Positions 6,959 to 13,178 of a stretch of 18,538 nt of DNA are shown here, piece by piece (the first letter of the stretch is position 1; every line of letters starts with the position of its first letter). Source of the DNA: Candidatus Nealsonbacteria bacterium RIFCSPLOWO2_01_FULL_38_120 (GTDB lineage Bacteria; Patescibacteriota; Minisyncoccia; Minisyncoccales; GWA2-38-27); assembly GCA_001821475.1 (NCBI GenBank), contig MHMF01000006.1:1-18538 (forward strand). Direction: 5' to 3'. Position numbers and translations under genes: made by a program. The notes under the pieces were generated by a model. It saw only the letters and a list, made by a program, of their open reading frames with translations, was not told the origin of the DNA and ran no database searches.

Positions 6959-7888
6959 ATGAAAGTAGTCATCATCGGCGGGGGAATATGCGGATTATAT
7001 TTATCATGGAAGCTTTCCAAGGCAGGGCATAATGTTTCTGTTTTTGAGAGAAAATCGGAAATTGGAAATAAAATATGTTCTGGCTTGTTTTCAGAAAGGA
7101 TTCTGGATTTTATTCCCAAAAGCAAAATATTGATTCAGAATACAATAAAATCAGCTGTTTTGCGTTTCCCGAAAAAGACAATAAATTTATATTTCTCCAA
7201 AAATTTTTTTGTAATGTCTCATTTTGAAATGGATAAATTGGTCGCGGAACTTGCAAAACAAACGGGCGCGGAAATTATCTTAAATTCAAATATCTCTTCT
7301 TTTCCTAAAGGATATGACAGGATAATAGGGTGCGATGGAGCGGACTCTTTTACGAGAAAAAATTTGGGATTGCCAAGCCCAAACTTACGACTGGGAATTT
7401 TAGGATTTTCCGGTAATGGATCTTTTGATAATTTTGTTGAAATCTGGCCACATAAAGAAAACGGATTTATTTGGAAAATTCCACAAGGTTCGGAAACAGA
7501 ATACGGAATAATATCCAATCCGAAAACCGCTAACGCCTTTTTGAATGATTTTTTGGAGAAAAATAAGATTATTTTAATGGAAAAAGCCGCTAAAATAATT
7601 CCTTGCGGGTTTTCCATCCCGCGAAATAAAACAATTACGGTTTGCGGAGACGCGGCCGGGCTTGCGAAAAATTGGTCTGGCGGGGGAGTGATTTGGGGAT
7701 TAACCGCCGCCAATATCCTCTTGAAAAATTTTCCAGATTTTTTAAAGTATGAGAAAGAAGCGGCTAAATTTTTTAAACCAAAAATAATAATTTCAAAATT
7801 TGCCGCTAAAGCGGTTTATTATTTTGGTTTTAATTTTCCTTATTTTTTCCCAAAAAGAGCGAAAATGGAATCTGACTTTCTTTTTTAA
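6959..7888 (+). CDS. FAD-dependent oxidoreductase, geranylgeranyl-reductase-like
   Basis: 309-aa flavoprotein. The N-terminal Rossmann motif GGGICG (7-12) with E30 binds the FAD ADP part; GCDGADS (124-130) and the second FAD motif CGDAAG (229-234) followed by a glycine-rich GGGVIWGLTAA (241-251) are typical of the geranylgeranyl-reductase and PHBH-like group. Enzymes of this group reduce double bonds of isoprenoid chains, though related ones are hydroxylases or halogenases. The start at MKVVIIGGG is preferred over an upstream in-frame codon because the Rossmann strand should lie at the N terminus. The next gene on the same strand is uppS, which makes the polyprenyl chain, so action on undecaprenyl-type lipids is a plausible inference. 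Slightly shorter than most members, with a lean C-terminal domain. Confidence 0.8.
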   Translation: MKVVIIGGGICGLYLSWKLSKAGHNVSVFERKSEIGNKICSGLFSERILDFIPKSKILIQNTIKSAVLRFPKKTINLYFSKNFFVMSHFEMDKLVAELAKQTGAEIILNSNISSFPKGYDRIIGCDGADSFTRKNLGLPSPNLRLGILGFSGNGSFDNFVEIWPHKENGFIWKIPQGSETEYGIISNPKTANAFLNDFLEKNKIILMEKAAKIIPCGFSIPRNKTITVCGDAAGLAKNWSGGGVIWGLTAANILLKNFPDFLKYEKEAAKFFKPKIIISKFAAKAVYYFGFNFPYFFPKRAKMESDFLF

Positions 7889-7890
7889 TC

Positions 7891-7913
7891 ACTACGGGAT
7901 ATGCTCCCGTGGT
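7891..7913 (+). other. Hairpin between flavoprotein gene and uppS
   Basis: ACTACGGGA (7891-7899) pairs with TCCCGTGGT (7905-7913), with one T-G pair and a TATGC loop. It follows the flavoprotein stop by 2 nt and ends 17 nt before the uppS ATG. There is no U-tract, so it is more likely an mRNA-processing or translation-tuning stem than a full terminator. Confidence 0.5.
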
Positions 7914-7930
7914 AATTGGTAATTATTCTT

Positions 7931-8629
7931 ATGACTATCTTAGAAAAAATTCCAGAACATTTGGGAATAATAATAGACGGAAACCGCAGATGGGCGGAAG
8001 AAAAAGGCCTGCCGTCTTTTGAGGGGCATCGCCGCGGTTTGGATAATGTCAAACGGATAGGGGATTGGTGTTATGAAAAAAGGGTAAAGATTATTACTTT
8101 TTACGCTTTCTCAATTGAAAATTGGAATCGGACGAAAATAGAAGTGGCGTATCTAATGAAACTGCTGGAAGGAGCGGTAAGCGGAAAATATTTGGCCGAT
8201 CTGAATGAGAAAAAGATACAGCTTCAGGTTATCGGGCAAAAAGAAAGATTGTCTAAATCATTGCAATATAAAATAATAAAAGCGGAAAAATCAACCCGAA
8301 ACAATAAAAACGGAATTTTGAACTTGGCTGTATCTTACGGCGGAAGGGCAGAAATAGTTCAGGCGATTAAAAATATAATTAAAAATAAGACCGCGGCCGA
8401 ACAAATCACAGAGGATTTAATTAGTGAAAATCTTTGGACTCGGGGGTTGCCTTCTCCTGATTTAATTATAAGGACAGGGGGGGAGCAACGGCTTTCCAAT
8501 TTTCTGACATGGCAGTCAATTTATTCTGAATTATATTTTACAGATAAATATTGGCCTGATTTTAATGAGAACGATTTAGACAAAGCTTTCTTTGATTTTT
8601 CCCAGCGAGAAAGAAGACTTGGAAAGTAA
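7931..8629 (+). CDS. uppS: Isoprenyl transferase (undecaprenyl diphosphate synthase family)
   Basis: Cis-prenyltransferase, 232 aa, that extends farnesyl diphosphate with isopentenyl diphosphate to the long lipid carrier used in peptidoglycan synthesis. IIIDGNRRWA (with the Mg-binding Asp) lies at about residues 13-22; FYAFSIENW is the substrate-binding stretch; and the C-terminal signature DLIIRTGGEQRLSNF then WQSIYSELYF is intact. The start MTILEKIP is chosen over an upstream in-frame ATG because it matches the family's normal N terminus. It probably forms a unit with the preceding flavoprotein gene. The cell-wall function fits mrdA, mreC and mreD elsewhere in the window. Confidence 0.96.
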   Translation: MTILEKIPEHLGIIIDGNRRWAEEKGLPSFEGHRRGLDNVKRIGDWCYEKRVKIITFYAFSIENWNRTKIEVAYLMKLLEGAVSGKYLADLNEKKIQLQVIGQKERLSKSLQYKIIKAEKSTRNNKNGILNLAVSYGGRAEIVQAIKNIIKNKTAAEQITEDLISENLWTRGLPSPDLIIRTGGEQRLSNFLTWQSIYSELYFTDKYWPDFNENDLDKAFFDFSQRERRLGK

Positions 8630-8647
8630 GCTGTTGAAAAACACCTC

Positions 8648-8677
8648 TTGACAATGGCCTTGGCTGGTATATATAAT
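8648..8677 (+). promoter_or_regulatory. Strong sigma-70-type promoter of the acidic-protein gene
   Basis: A perfect -35 box TTGACA (8648-8653) and a perfect -10 box TATAAT (8672-8677) are 18 nt apart. Transcription would start near 8684, inside the first leader hairpin, giving a leader of about 105 nt. This is the best promoter match I found in the window. Confidence 0.75.
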
Positions 8678-8701
8678 ACCTTGAATTACTAAATTCAAGG
8701 T
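8678..8701 (+). other. Hairpin at predicted transcription start
   Basis: ACCTTGAATT (8678-8687) pairs perfectly with AATTCAAGGT (8692-8701) over an ACTA loop. It directly follows the -10 box, so it is either a 5'-end stem on the transcript or, as an inverted repeat in DNA, a candidate operator. The position supports regulation; which kind is not decidable here. Confidence 0.55.
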
Positions 8702-8737
8702 AAAGTATAAAATTACAAAAGGCTGTTTAATTAAAAA

Positions 8738-8781
8738 ATTAGCCCTGTCTGACCGAAAACTTTCGGTCAGACAGGGCTAAT
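8738..8781. repeat. 44-nt hairpin, 21-bp perfect arms, in the leader of the acidic-protein gene
   Basis: Arms 8738-8758 and 8761-8781 are fully complementary around the dinucleotide AC, starting ATTAGCCCTG and ending CAGGGCTAAT. The stem ends 7 nt before the ATG at 8789, so it would lie at the ribosome-binding region. On the minus strand the stem is followed by TTTTTT, so it could also terminate antisense transcripts from the right. Confidence 0.85.
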
Positions 8782-8788
8782 ATAAAAC

Positions 8789-8968
8789 ATGGCGCAAAGA
8801 ATACCAAATTTTCCCTATATTGAAGAAAACGACGGAATAAATGAAATAGAATTAGATGAAATTGAGGAAGATTTTACTGATGATATTGAAGACGAAGATT
8901 CAGAAGAAGAAAAGAAAGATGATATGGGAGGGGATGATGGAAATTCCGAGGACGAAGAAAAAGAATAA
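8789..8968 (+). CDS. Small, highly acidic protein (59 aa), unknown function
   Basis: An ATG-to-TAA frame of 60 codons. The product begins MAQRIPNFPYIEEN and then becomes almost continuously acidic: 28 of 59 residues are Asp or Glu against four Lys/Arg, giving a net charge of about -24. It has no membrane segment and no Cys or His. It has its own strong promoter, two leader hairpins and a strong terminator, so it is a true single-gene unit and probably well expressed. The composition resembles acidic tails of RNA-polymerase or nucleic-acid-mimic proteins, but that is only composition; no family is recognised. Confidence 0.75.
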   Translation: MAQRIPNFPYIEENDGINEIELDEIEEDFTDDIEDEDSEEEKKDDMGGDDGNSEDEEKE

Positions 8969-8990
8969 AATATAGTAAAGATATTAAAAA

Positions 8991-9024
8991 CAAAAACGCT
9001 CCGATATCCATCGGAGCGTTTTTG
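8991..9024. terminator. Strong bidirectional intrinsic terminator
   Basis: A 15-bp perfect stem with ATCC loop: CAAAAACGCTCCGAT (8991-9005) with ATCGGAGCGTTTTTG (9010-9024). On the plus strand it is followed by TTTTATTATTTTATT and ends the acidic-protein transcript; on the minus strand the complementary A-run gives a T-run and it can end the recombinase transcript. Confidence 0.9.
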
Positions 9025-9065
9025 TTTTATTATTTTATTCTATTTATTTTTTTGTTATTAATTAT

Positions 9066-9090
9066 ATTGTGCGACATTTAGTATATCTCT
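9066..9090. repeat. 25-nt sequence repeated upstream of the recombinase (downstream copy)
   Basis: The 25-nt word here, with TGCGACA and TATATCT, matches 20 of 25 positions of the word at 10220-10244 in the same orientation. It lies 6 nt beyond the recombinase stop codon, so the gene is enclosed by the two copies. It may be a recombination or attachment site; a classic dif site with two inverted arms is not obvious. Confidence 0.4.
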
Positions 9091-9096
9091 CCTTGT

Positions 9097-10056
9097 CTAT
9101 GCTTTTAGATTTTTACCACCATGGAATTCACGATGAATATCGCGAAGCCGTTTATTGGTAATATGTGTGTATATTTGAGTACTTGTGATGCTTCTATGTC
9201 CCAGAAATTCTTGAATTACTCTTAAATCAACACCTTGAGTTAACAAATCAGTTGCGTAAGAATGCCTAATCGTATGCGGAGTTGTAAAAATAGGTATGCC
9301 GGATTTTATGGCGTATTTCTTAACGATTCTTTCTATTGAACGACGGCTTAAGCGGATATCAATGTCTTTTTTTGATCTATAATGTATAAATAGCGGTTTT
9401 TCTTGGTCTTCCCTGGTTGCTAAATATTTTTTAAGCCAATTTAAAGCTCTTTCAGAAAAATAAACAGTTCTTGGGTAATCTCCTTTTCCTATGATACTTA
9501 TTTCCAAGTCTTTTTTATTTTTTATATTTGAAAATTGGTCCGCATTTAAAGATGTAAGCTCGGCTATGCGAAGCCCGGTTGAAAATAACACCTCTAATAT
9601 AGCCCTATCCCTTATGCCAGAAATGTTGTTGGTGTCAGGAGATAATAGGAGTTTTTCTATTTGTTCCAATCCGAGAAACTTAACGGTTTTTTCGTTTTTA
9701 TTCGTCCTAGGAAGGGCTATTTTGTCTACAGGTAGTGTTATTATGTCTTTTATGGAAAAATAGCTTAAAAAGCCCCTCAAAGCGATTAAATAGTAATTTT
9801 GAGTACTCTTTTTAAGAGTTTTTTTCGTATTCGGATCTATATGGCGAGACAGGTATAAGCGGTATTCCCACACATAGTCAGAAGTAAGCTCGTGGGGCTT
9901 GATATTCTCCAATTTTTTGGACTTCAACCAATAGATAAATTTATTAAGATAGCGTTGATAATTTTCCTGCGTATTGCTCGCCAAACCTTTTTCAATTTCG
10001 CAATAATCTAAAAAATTAGAAATATGTTTTAGCAGGGGAATATTAGAATTTTTCAT
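9097..10056 (-). CDS. Tyrosine recombinase, XerC/XerD-like
   Basis: 319-aa site-specific recombinase. An N-terminal SAM-like DNA-binding domain (about 6-105) precedes the catalytic domain (about 125-305), in which all six catalytic positions are present: R163 (STGLRIAEL), K191 (GKG), H261 and R264 (HTIRHSYATDLL), H287 (LGHRS) and the nucleophile Y296 (TQIYTHI). Length is normal for Xer proteins. CPR genomes often carry a single Xer-type enzyme that could resolve chromosome dimers, but an element-borne integrase is also possible because the gene lies between two related 25-nt sequences and next to long hairpins that share the TTGCGAC word. No Shine-Dalgarno is evident before the ATG. Confidence 0.93.
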   Translation of the reverse strand: MKNSNIPLLKHISNFLDYCEIEKGLASNTQENYQRYLNKFIYWLKSKKLENIKPHELTSDYVWEYRLYLSRHIDPNTKKTLKKSTQNYYLIALRGFLSYFSIKDIITLPVDKIALPRTNKNEKTVKFLGLEQIEKLLLSPDTNNISGIRDRAILEVLFSTGLRIAELTSLNADQFSNIKNKKDLEISIIGKGDYPRTVYFSERALNWLKKYLATREDQEKPLFIHYRSKKDIDIRLSRRSIERIVKKYAIKSGIPIFTTPHTIRHSYATDLLTQGVDLRVIQEFLGHRSITSTQIYTHITNKRLRDIHREFHGGKNLKA

Positions 10057-10108
10057 AAAAAAATAAATTTATATTTTCAAAAAATTAATTAGCTTTAGAT
10101 GACTTACT

Positions 10109-10159
10109 GCCAAGGTTATTGCGACCAATTTTTATGAAAATGGTCGCAAGAACCTTGGC
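10109..10159. repeat. 19-bp inverted repeat upstream of the recombinase
   Basis: Arms 10109-10127 (GCCAAGGTT-A-TTGCGACCA) and 10141-10159 pair with one mismatch around a 13-nt A/T loop. The arms contain the TTGCGAC word seen in the flanking 25-nt repeats. It is separated from the next, longer hairpin by no spacer. Confidence 0.8.
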
Positions 10160-10218
10160 TTAGTAAAGGGACATATGCGGCGCTTAATTTTTAAGCGCCG
10201 CATATGTCCCTTTACTAA
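10160..10218. repeat. 28-bp perfect hairpin, abutting the previous one
   Basis: Arms 10160-10187 and 10191-10218 are perfectly complementary with a TTT loop (start TTAGTAAAGG, end CCTTTACTAA). It is contiguous with the hairpin at 10109-10159, so the two form a double hairpin about 50 nt upstream of the recombinase ATG. There is no U-tract on either strand, which argues against a simple terminator. Confidence 0.85.
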
Positions 10219-10219
10219 C

Positions 10220-10244
10220 ATTTTGCGACACTTCTTATATCTAT
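10220..10244. repeat. 25-nt sequence repeated downstream of the recombinase (upstream copy)
   Basis: Starts ATTTTGCGACAC and ends TATATCTAT; 20 of 25 positions match 9066-9090. A shorter relative, TTTTGCGACAGTTC, occurs at 105-118. It directly follows the 28-bp hairpin. Possible recombinase-binding or attachment site; the evidence is similarity and position only. Confidence 0.4.
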
Positions 10245-10387
10245 CTTAATCCGGCTCTAATCCGTCGTCAAGTGGGAAACTTATACTTCCCTGCCCGTAT
10301 CGCTACGCGAGCAAGCCCGCCTCTAGCGATGCAATAGCTCGCTTGCGAAACATTGCTGGCGGGGACCCCTGTCCGTTATTTATAAAT
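10245..10387. other. GC-richer structured non-coding stretch
   Basis: No gene is supported. The main stem is CCCGCC-TCT-AGCGATG (10316-10331) with CATTGCT-GGCGGG (10351-10363), 13 pairs with a 3-nt bulge and one G-T pair that works on the plus strand only. GGGAA/TTCCC forms a smaller hairpin to its left. The base composition is clearly more GC than the neighbours. It may be a decayed element end or a small structured RNA. Confidence 0.4.
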
Positions 10388-10705
10388 TTATTTTATTAAT
10401 CCTTTTATTTTGTCCCAGAAAGGAATTACCAATTGCGGAATTACCTCCCTTATTTCTTTTTTCTCGTTTTCAAGCTTATTTTTGATGTTAGGCCTGTTCC
10501 CGATCTCTTTATTTAAAAAACCGCCTAACCTGGCCCAAACATCGCTTATAAAAGGAAAAACGCTCGTTTGCCAGATATTAATCATATAATCCATCGTATT
10601 ATCGGCAAATGATTGGCCGTTGCCATTATCCGCGGCGTAGCAAAAATTCGCGCCCATCAAGAATATCACCAACAAACAAAATATTATTTTAATTTTAGAT
10701 AACAT
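10388..10705 (-). CDS. Small secreted or membrane-associated protein, unknown function
   Basis: 105-aa product with a typical signal peptide: MLSKIKI, a hydrophobic core to about residue 20, and a cleavage site after CYA (residue 24). The mature part of about 80 residues is amphipathic, with Trp/Phe-rich segments (MINIWQTSVFPFISDVWARLGG) and a Lys/Glu helix, ending in WDKIKGLIK. It is downstream of gltX on the same strand, separated by about 200 nt that holds two inverted repeats. No family is recognised; similar small secreted proteins are common in CPR genomes. Confidence 0.7.
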   Translation of the reverse strand: MLSKIKIIFCLLVIFLMGANFCYAADNGNGQSFADNTMDYMINIWQTSVFPFISDVWARLGGFLNKEIGNRPNIKNKLENEKKEIREVIPQLVIPFWDKIKGLIK

Positions 10706-10766
10706 AAAAATAAAATTAGAAAATAGTTATTGGAAAAAGAAAACTATCCGAGCTCCCCCTCCTCGC

Positions 10767-10798
10767 TCCTCTCCTCCGATGGTCATTGGAGGGGAGGA
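10767..10798. repeat. Hairpin element copy A, downstream of gltX
   Basis: TCCTCTCCTCC (10767-10777) pairs with GGAGGGGAGGA (10788-10798) with one T-G pair; loop GATGGTCATT. The 32-nt word is closely related to the hairpin at 12487-12517 (shared CATTGGAGGGGAGGA), so gltX lies between two copies. Confidence 0.75.
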
Positions 10799-10830
10799 AG
10801 GTATGGGTAGTTTCAAATTTCTATTTTCCT

Positions 10831-10894
10831 TACCCTGTTAGAAATTTTTTACTCTTATGCTCTTTCTTTGTTTTTATAAATTTCTAACGGGGTA
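10831..10894. repeat. 17-bp inverted repeat just downstream of gltX
   Basis: TACCCTGTTAGAAATTT (10831-10847) pairs with AAATTTCTAACGGGGTA (10878-10894) with one T-G pair. The 30-nt loop is pyrimidine-rich on the plus strand. It ends 24 nt after the gltX stop (minus strand) and could act as a 3'-end stem protecting or ending the gltX message. Confidence 0.75.
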
Positions 10895-10917
10895 TACTAA
10901 TTTCTGATTTCCAACAA

Positions 10918-12468
10918 CTAATTTCCAGTTTTAGCGGATTTCAGCCGTTTTAATGTTTTTTCTTTGCCTAAAATAGCGGCTATTTCAAATGGGCTGGCTG
11001 ATACTTTTTTTCCGGAAAGCGCTACCCTTAACGGCCAAAGCAGAACTCCCCTATCATTTATGCCTTCATGTAATTTTGAAGAAAATTTTTCCGATTCTAA
11101 TATCAAAATTTTTTCCAGATTTTCTTTCGTCCAATTTAAGTCCTCAATTTTAGATAATATATCTATTGATTTGTCAATAGATAATAAAACATCTTTTTCT
11201 CTCATATTTTTCCATTTTAGGGCTCCCCTATCATAACTTAATTCCGTCCTAAAAAAGAAATCCGCCAGCTCTGTAATTTCTGAAAGTTTTTTCAGCCGTT
11301 CGCGATAAGCCGCAACAATATTTTTTATAAAATCAAAACTTATCTCTTCTTTTGTTTCTTTTATTCTAAAAATTTGTTTTTCCGGGTGGCCGTTGCCGTT
11401 GCTTAATGATTCAGCAAGTTTTGGCTGGATTGTTTCTATAAGCCCGGTAGAAATAAAATAAGCAATGCTTAATTCCGCTAATTTTTCCAATGATTTTTGG
11501 CGGATATATAATCCGTTTAAGAAATCAAGCCGTTGAACATTAAAAATCGCGCCGGCTTTTTGGACTCCGTCCAAAGAAAATTCTTGGGCAAGTTCTGATA
11601 AGGAAAATACTTCTTTTTCCGTTCCCGGATTCCACCCCAGAAAAGCAATAAAATTAACCAGCGCTTCCGGTAGATAGCCAATTTTTTTATATTCCAAAGT
11701 GGACACAGCTCCTTCTCTTTTACTTAATTTACTGCGGTCGGGCGCTAAAATCAAAGGTATATGGCCATATTCCGGATGGAAAAATCCCAACGCTTCCTGT
11801 ATAAGAATCTGCTTAGGTGTATTTGAAAGATGTTCTTCGCCTCTTAGTATGTGCGTAATTTTCATCTCAAAATCATCAACAACTGCCCCGAAATTATACA
11901 AAGGCGTTTCCATGTTTTTTGCGATGACAATATCCCCTATCAAGCCAGCGTCAAACTCCACCTCGCCTCTTATCAGGTCATTAAATTTTACAATTCTTGC
12001 CGGCGTCTTAAATCTTATAACCGCTTTTTCGCCGACAGATATTTTCGCCACGACTTCTTCTTTAGATAAATTGGAACATTTCCCGCTATAACGCGGCGCT
12101 TCGCCGATGCTCATTTGATATTGTTTCTGCGCCTCCAACTCTTCTTCCGGGCAAAAACAATAATACGCCCTTTCCTCTTCTAAAAGTTTCTCCAAATATC
12201 TTTTATAAATCTCTTTCCTCTCGCTTTGCCTATACGGACCTTCATTATACTCTATTCCAAGCCATTTTAGACAATCTAGTATGTCTTTATCAAATTCTGG
12301 CTTTGATCTCTCTATATCTGTGTCCTCAATTCTTAAAATAAAAAACCCGTTATTTTTTTTGGCAAATAAATAATTAAAAAGCGCTGTTCTCGCTCCGCCG
12401 ATATGTAAAAACCCGGTTGGCGACGGCGCAAACCTTGTCCTCACTTCATTTGATATTTTCTTTTCCAT
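10918..12468 (-). CDS. gltX: Glutamyl-tRNA synthetase
   Basis: 516-aa class I synthetase that charges tRNA-Glu (and possibly tRNA-Gln, with later amidation). The HIGH-type motif is PSPTGFLHIGG (16-25) and the KMSKS-type motif is KLSKR (247-251). The C-terminal anticodon-binding region is present; the length is slightly above the usual 470-490 aa. The insert that binds zinc in E. coli has C104-x-C106 and C131, but the fourth position (His in E. coli) is N133 here, so zinc binding may be lost or altered. A GGGGG word lies before the ATG as a weak Shine-Dalgarno; it sits in a hairpin (12475-12529). Confidence 0.97.
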   Translation of the reverse strand: MEKKISNEVRTRFAPSPTGFLHIGGARTALFNYLFAKKNNGFFILRIEDTDIERSKPEFDKDILDCLKWLGIEYNEGPYRQSERKEIYKRYLEKLLEEERAYYCFCPEEELEAQKQYQMSIGEAPRYSGKCSNLSKEEVVAKISVGEKAVIRFKTPARIVKFNDLIRGEVEFDAGLIGDIVIAKNMETPLYNFGAVVDDFEMKITHILRGEEHLSNTPKQILIQEALGFFHPEYGHIPLILAPDRSKLSKREGAVSTLEYKKIGYLPEALVNFIAFLGWNPGTEKEVFSLSELAQEFSLDGVQKAGAIFNVQRLDFLNGLYIRQKSLEKLAELSIAYFISTGLIETIQPKLAESLSNGNGHPEKQIFRIKETKEEISFDFIKNIVAAYRERLKKLSEITELADFFFRTELSYDRGALKWKNMREKDVLLSIDKSIDILSKIEDLNWTKENLEKILILESEKFSSKLHEGINDRGVLLWPLRVALSGKKVSASPFEIAAILGKEKTLKRLKSAKTGN

Positions 12469-12474
12469 ATCTAT

Positions 12475-12529
12475 CCCCCACTTTTCTCCTCCCCCTGATG
12501 ACCATTGGAGGGGAGGATTGAGGTGGGGG
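12475..12529 (-). promoter_or_regulatory. Hairpin copy B covering the gltX ribosome-binding region
   Basis: Outer stem CCCCCAC (12475-12481) with GTGGGGG (12523-12529) is continuous in register with an inner stem TCCTCCCC (12487-12494) with GGGGAGGA (12510-12517). On the gltX mRNA the GGGGG just before the ATG lies in the 3' strand of the outer stem, so folding would hide the ribosome-binding site. The inner part is a second copy of the element at 10767-10798. Pairing is seen; regulation is inference. Confidence 0.55.
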
Positions 12530-12588
12530 TTATCTCAACTTTATCTCCATTTATCTCAATTGTATCTCTGTTTATTTCCATTTATCTC
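12530..12588. repeat. Six imperfect ~10-nt repeats (GAGATAAA type)
   Basis: On the minus strand six units resembling GAGATAAATG follow one another (period 10-11 nt), between the 155-aa gene and gltX. Low-complexity, non-coding; no function suggested. Confidence 0.65.
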
Positions 12589-12599
12589 TTTGTTCTAAT

Positions 12600-13067
12600 T
12601 TACCACAACCCCATTTTTTTGTAAAAAAAATCCTCCAAAATAACTGAAGTCGTTTTTGGGGGACGAATATCGCATGCGACAATGTTATTTGTCGCCACGC
12701 TTGATGCACAGAACACATCGTTCCAATCACCAGGACCAGAAAAGATAAACTGGCTTTTGTCGGGAAGCAAGAAAAAATCTGGGATTGAACTCCATATTTC
12801 AACTCCCTTTTCTCCGGAAACGCAGACAGTCATCTCACGGTCTCCCCGCACCACATGTCGTTCTACGGTGTACAACACGACGCCTTGTTCGAAGGCGTGG
12901 GTAATACCATACTCGATTTTCACCAAGTCTTTACCCAACTGTATCCGTTGAGGGCTTCTTGCTGTTTCCGCCTTGCTTCCTCTGCTAAAGAACACGCGAC
13001 CGCCCCAAATAATAACAACCAACAACACAACAATCCACATGATGAGAATTTGACGAAATGCCGACAT
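12600..13067 (-). CDS. Single-pass membrane protein of unknown function
   Basis: 155 aa with an N-terminal membrane segment at about 7-25 (ILIMWIVVLLVVIIWGG) and a soluble outer or periplasm-like domain of about 125 residues with three Cys (CVSGEKG, FCASS, ACDIRPP). It has a clear Shine-Dalgarno (AGAGG, 6 nt before the ATG) and a candidate promoter upstream, and its base and codon use is richer in G+C than the neighbouring genes. These features together suggest a gene of different origin, perhaps acquired. No family is recognised. Confidence 0.75.
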   Translation of the reverse strand: MSAFRQILIMWIVVLLVVIIWGGRVFFSRGSKAETARSPQRIQLGKDLVKIEYGITHAFEQGVVLYTVERHVVRGDREMTVCVSGEKGVEIWSSIPDFFLLPDKSQFIFSGPGDWNDVFCASSVATNNIVACDIRPPKTTSVILEDFFYKKMGLW

Positions 13068-13148
13068 ACAACACCTCTGCTTTCTTGTTTAAATTTATCC
13101 CTTTTTTGATTTTTATAGGGTAAAATATATTCCACCCTTACTGTCGCT

Positions 13149-13178
13149 ATCCTACCACATAAATCTATTATTTGTCAA
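13149..13178 (-). promoter_or_regulatory. Candidate promoter of the 155-aa membrane-protein gene
   Basis: On the minus strand a perfect TTGACA (plus positions 13173-13178) is 18 nt from TAGGAT (13149-13154). The -35 box lies within the last codons of mrdA. A small inverted repeat, AGGGT/ACCCT (13117-13138), follows in the leader. Good -35, moderate -10. Confidence 0.5.

Noticed and set aside
9066..10244. Integron-type attC interpretation of the hairpins
   Set aside because: The hairpins lack the paired R-box words in the required orientation and there is no cassette array.
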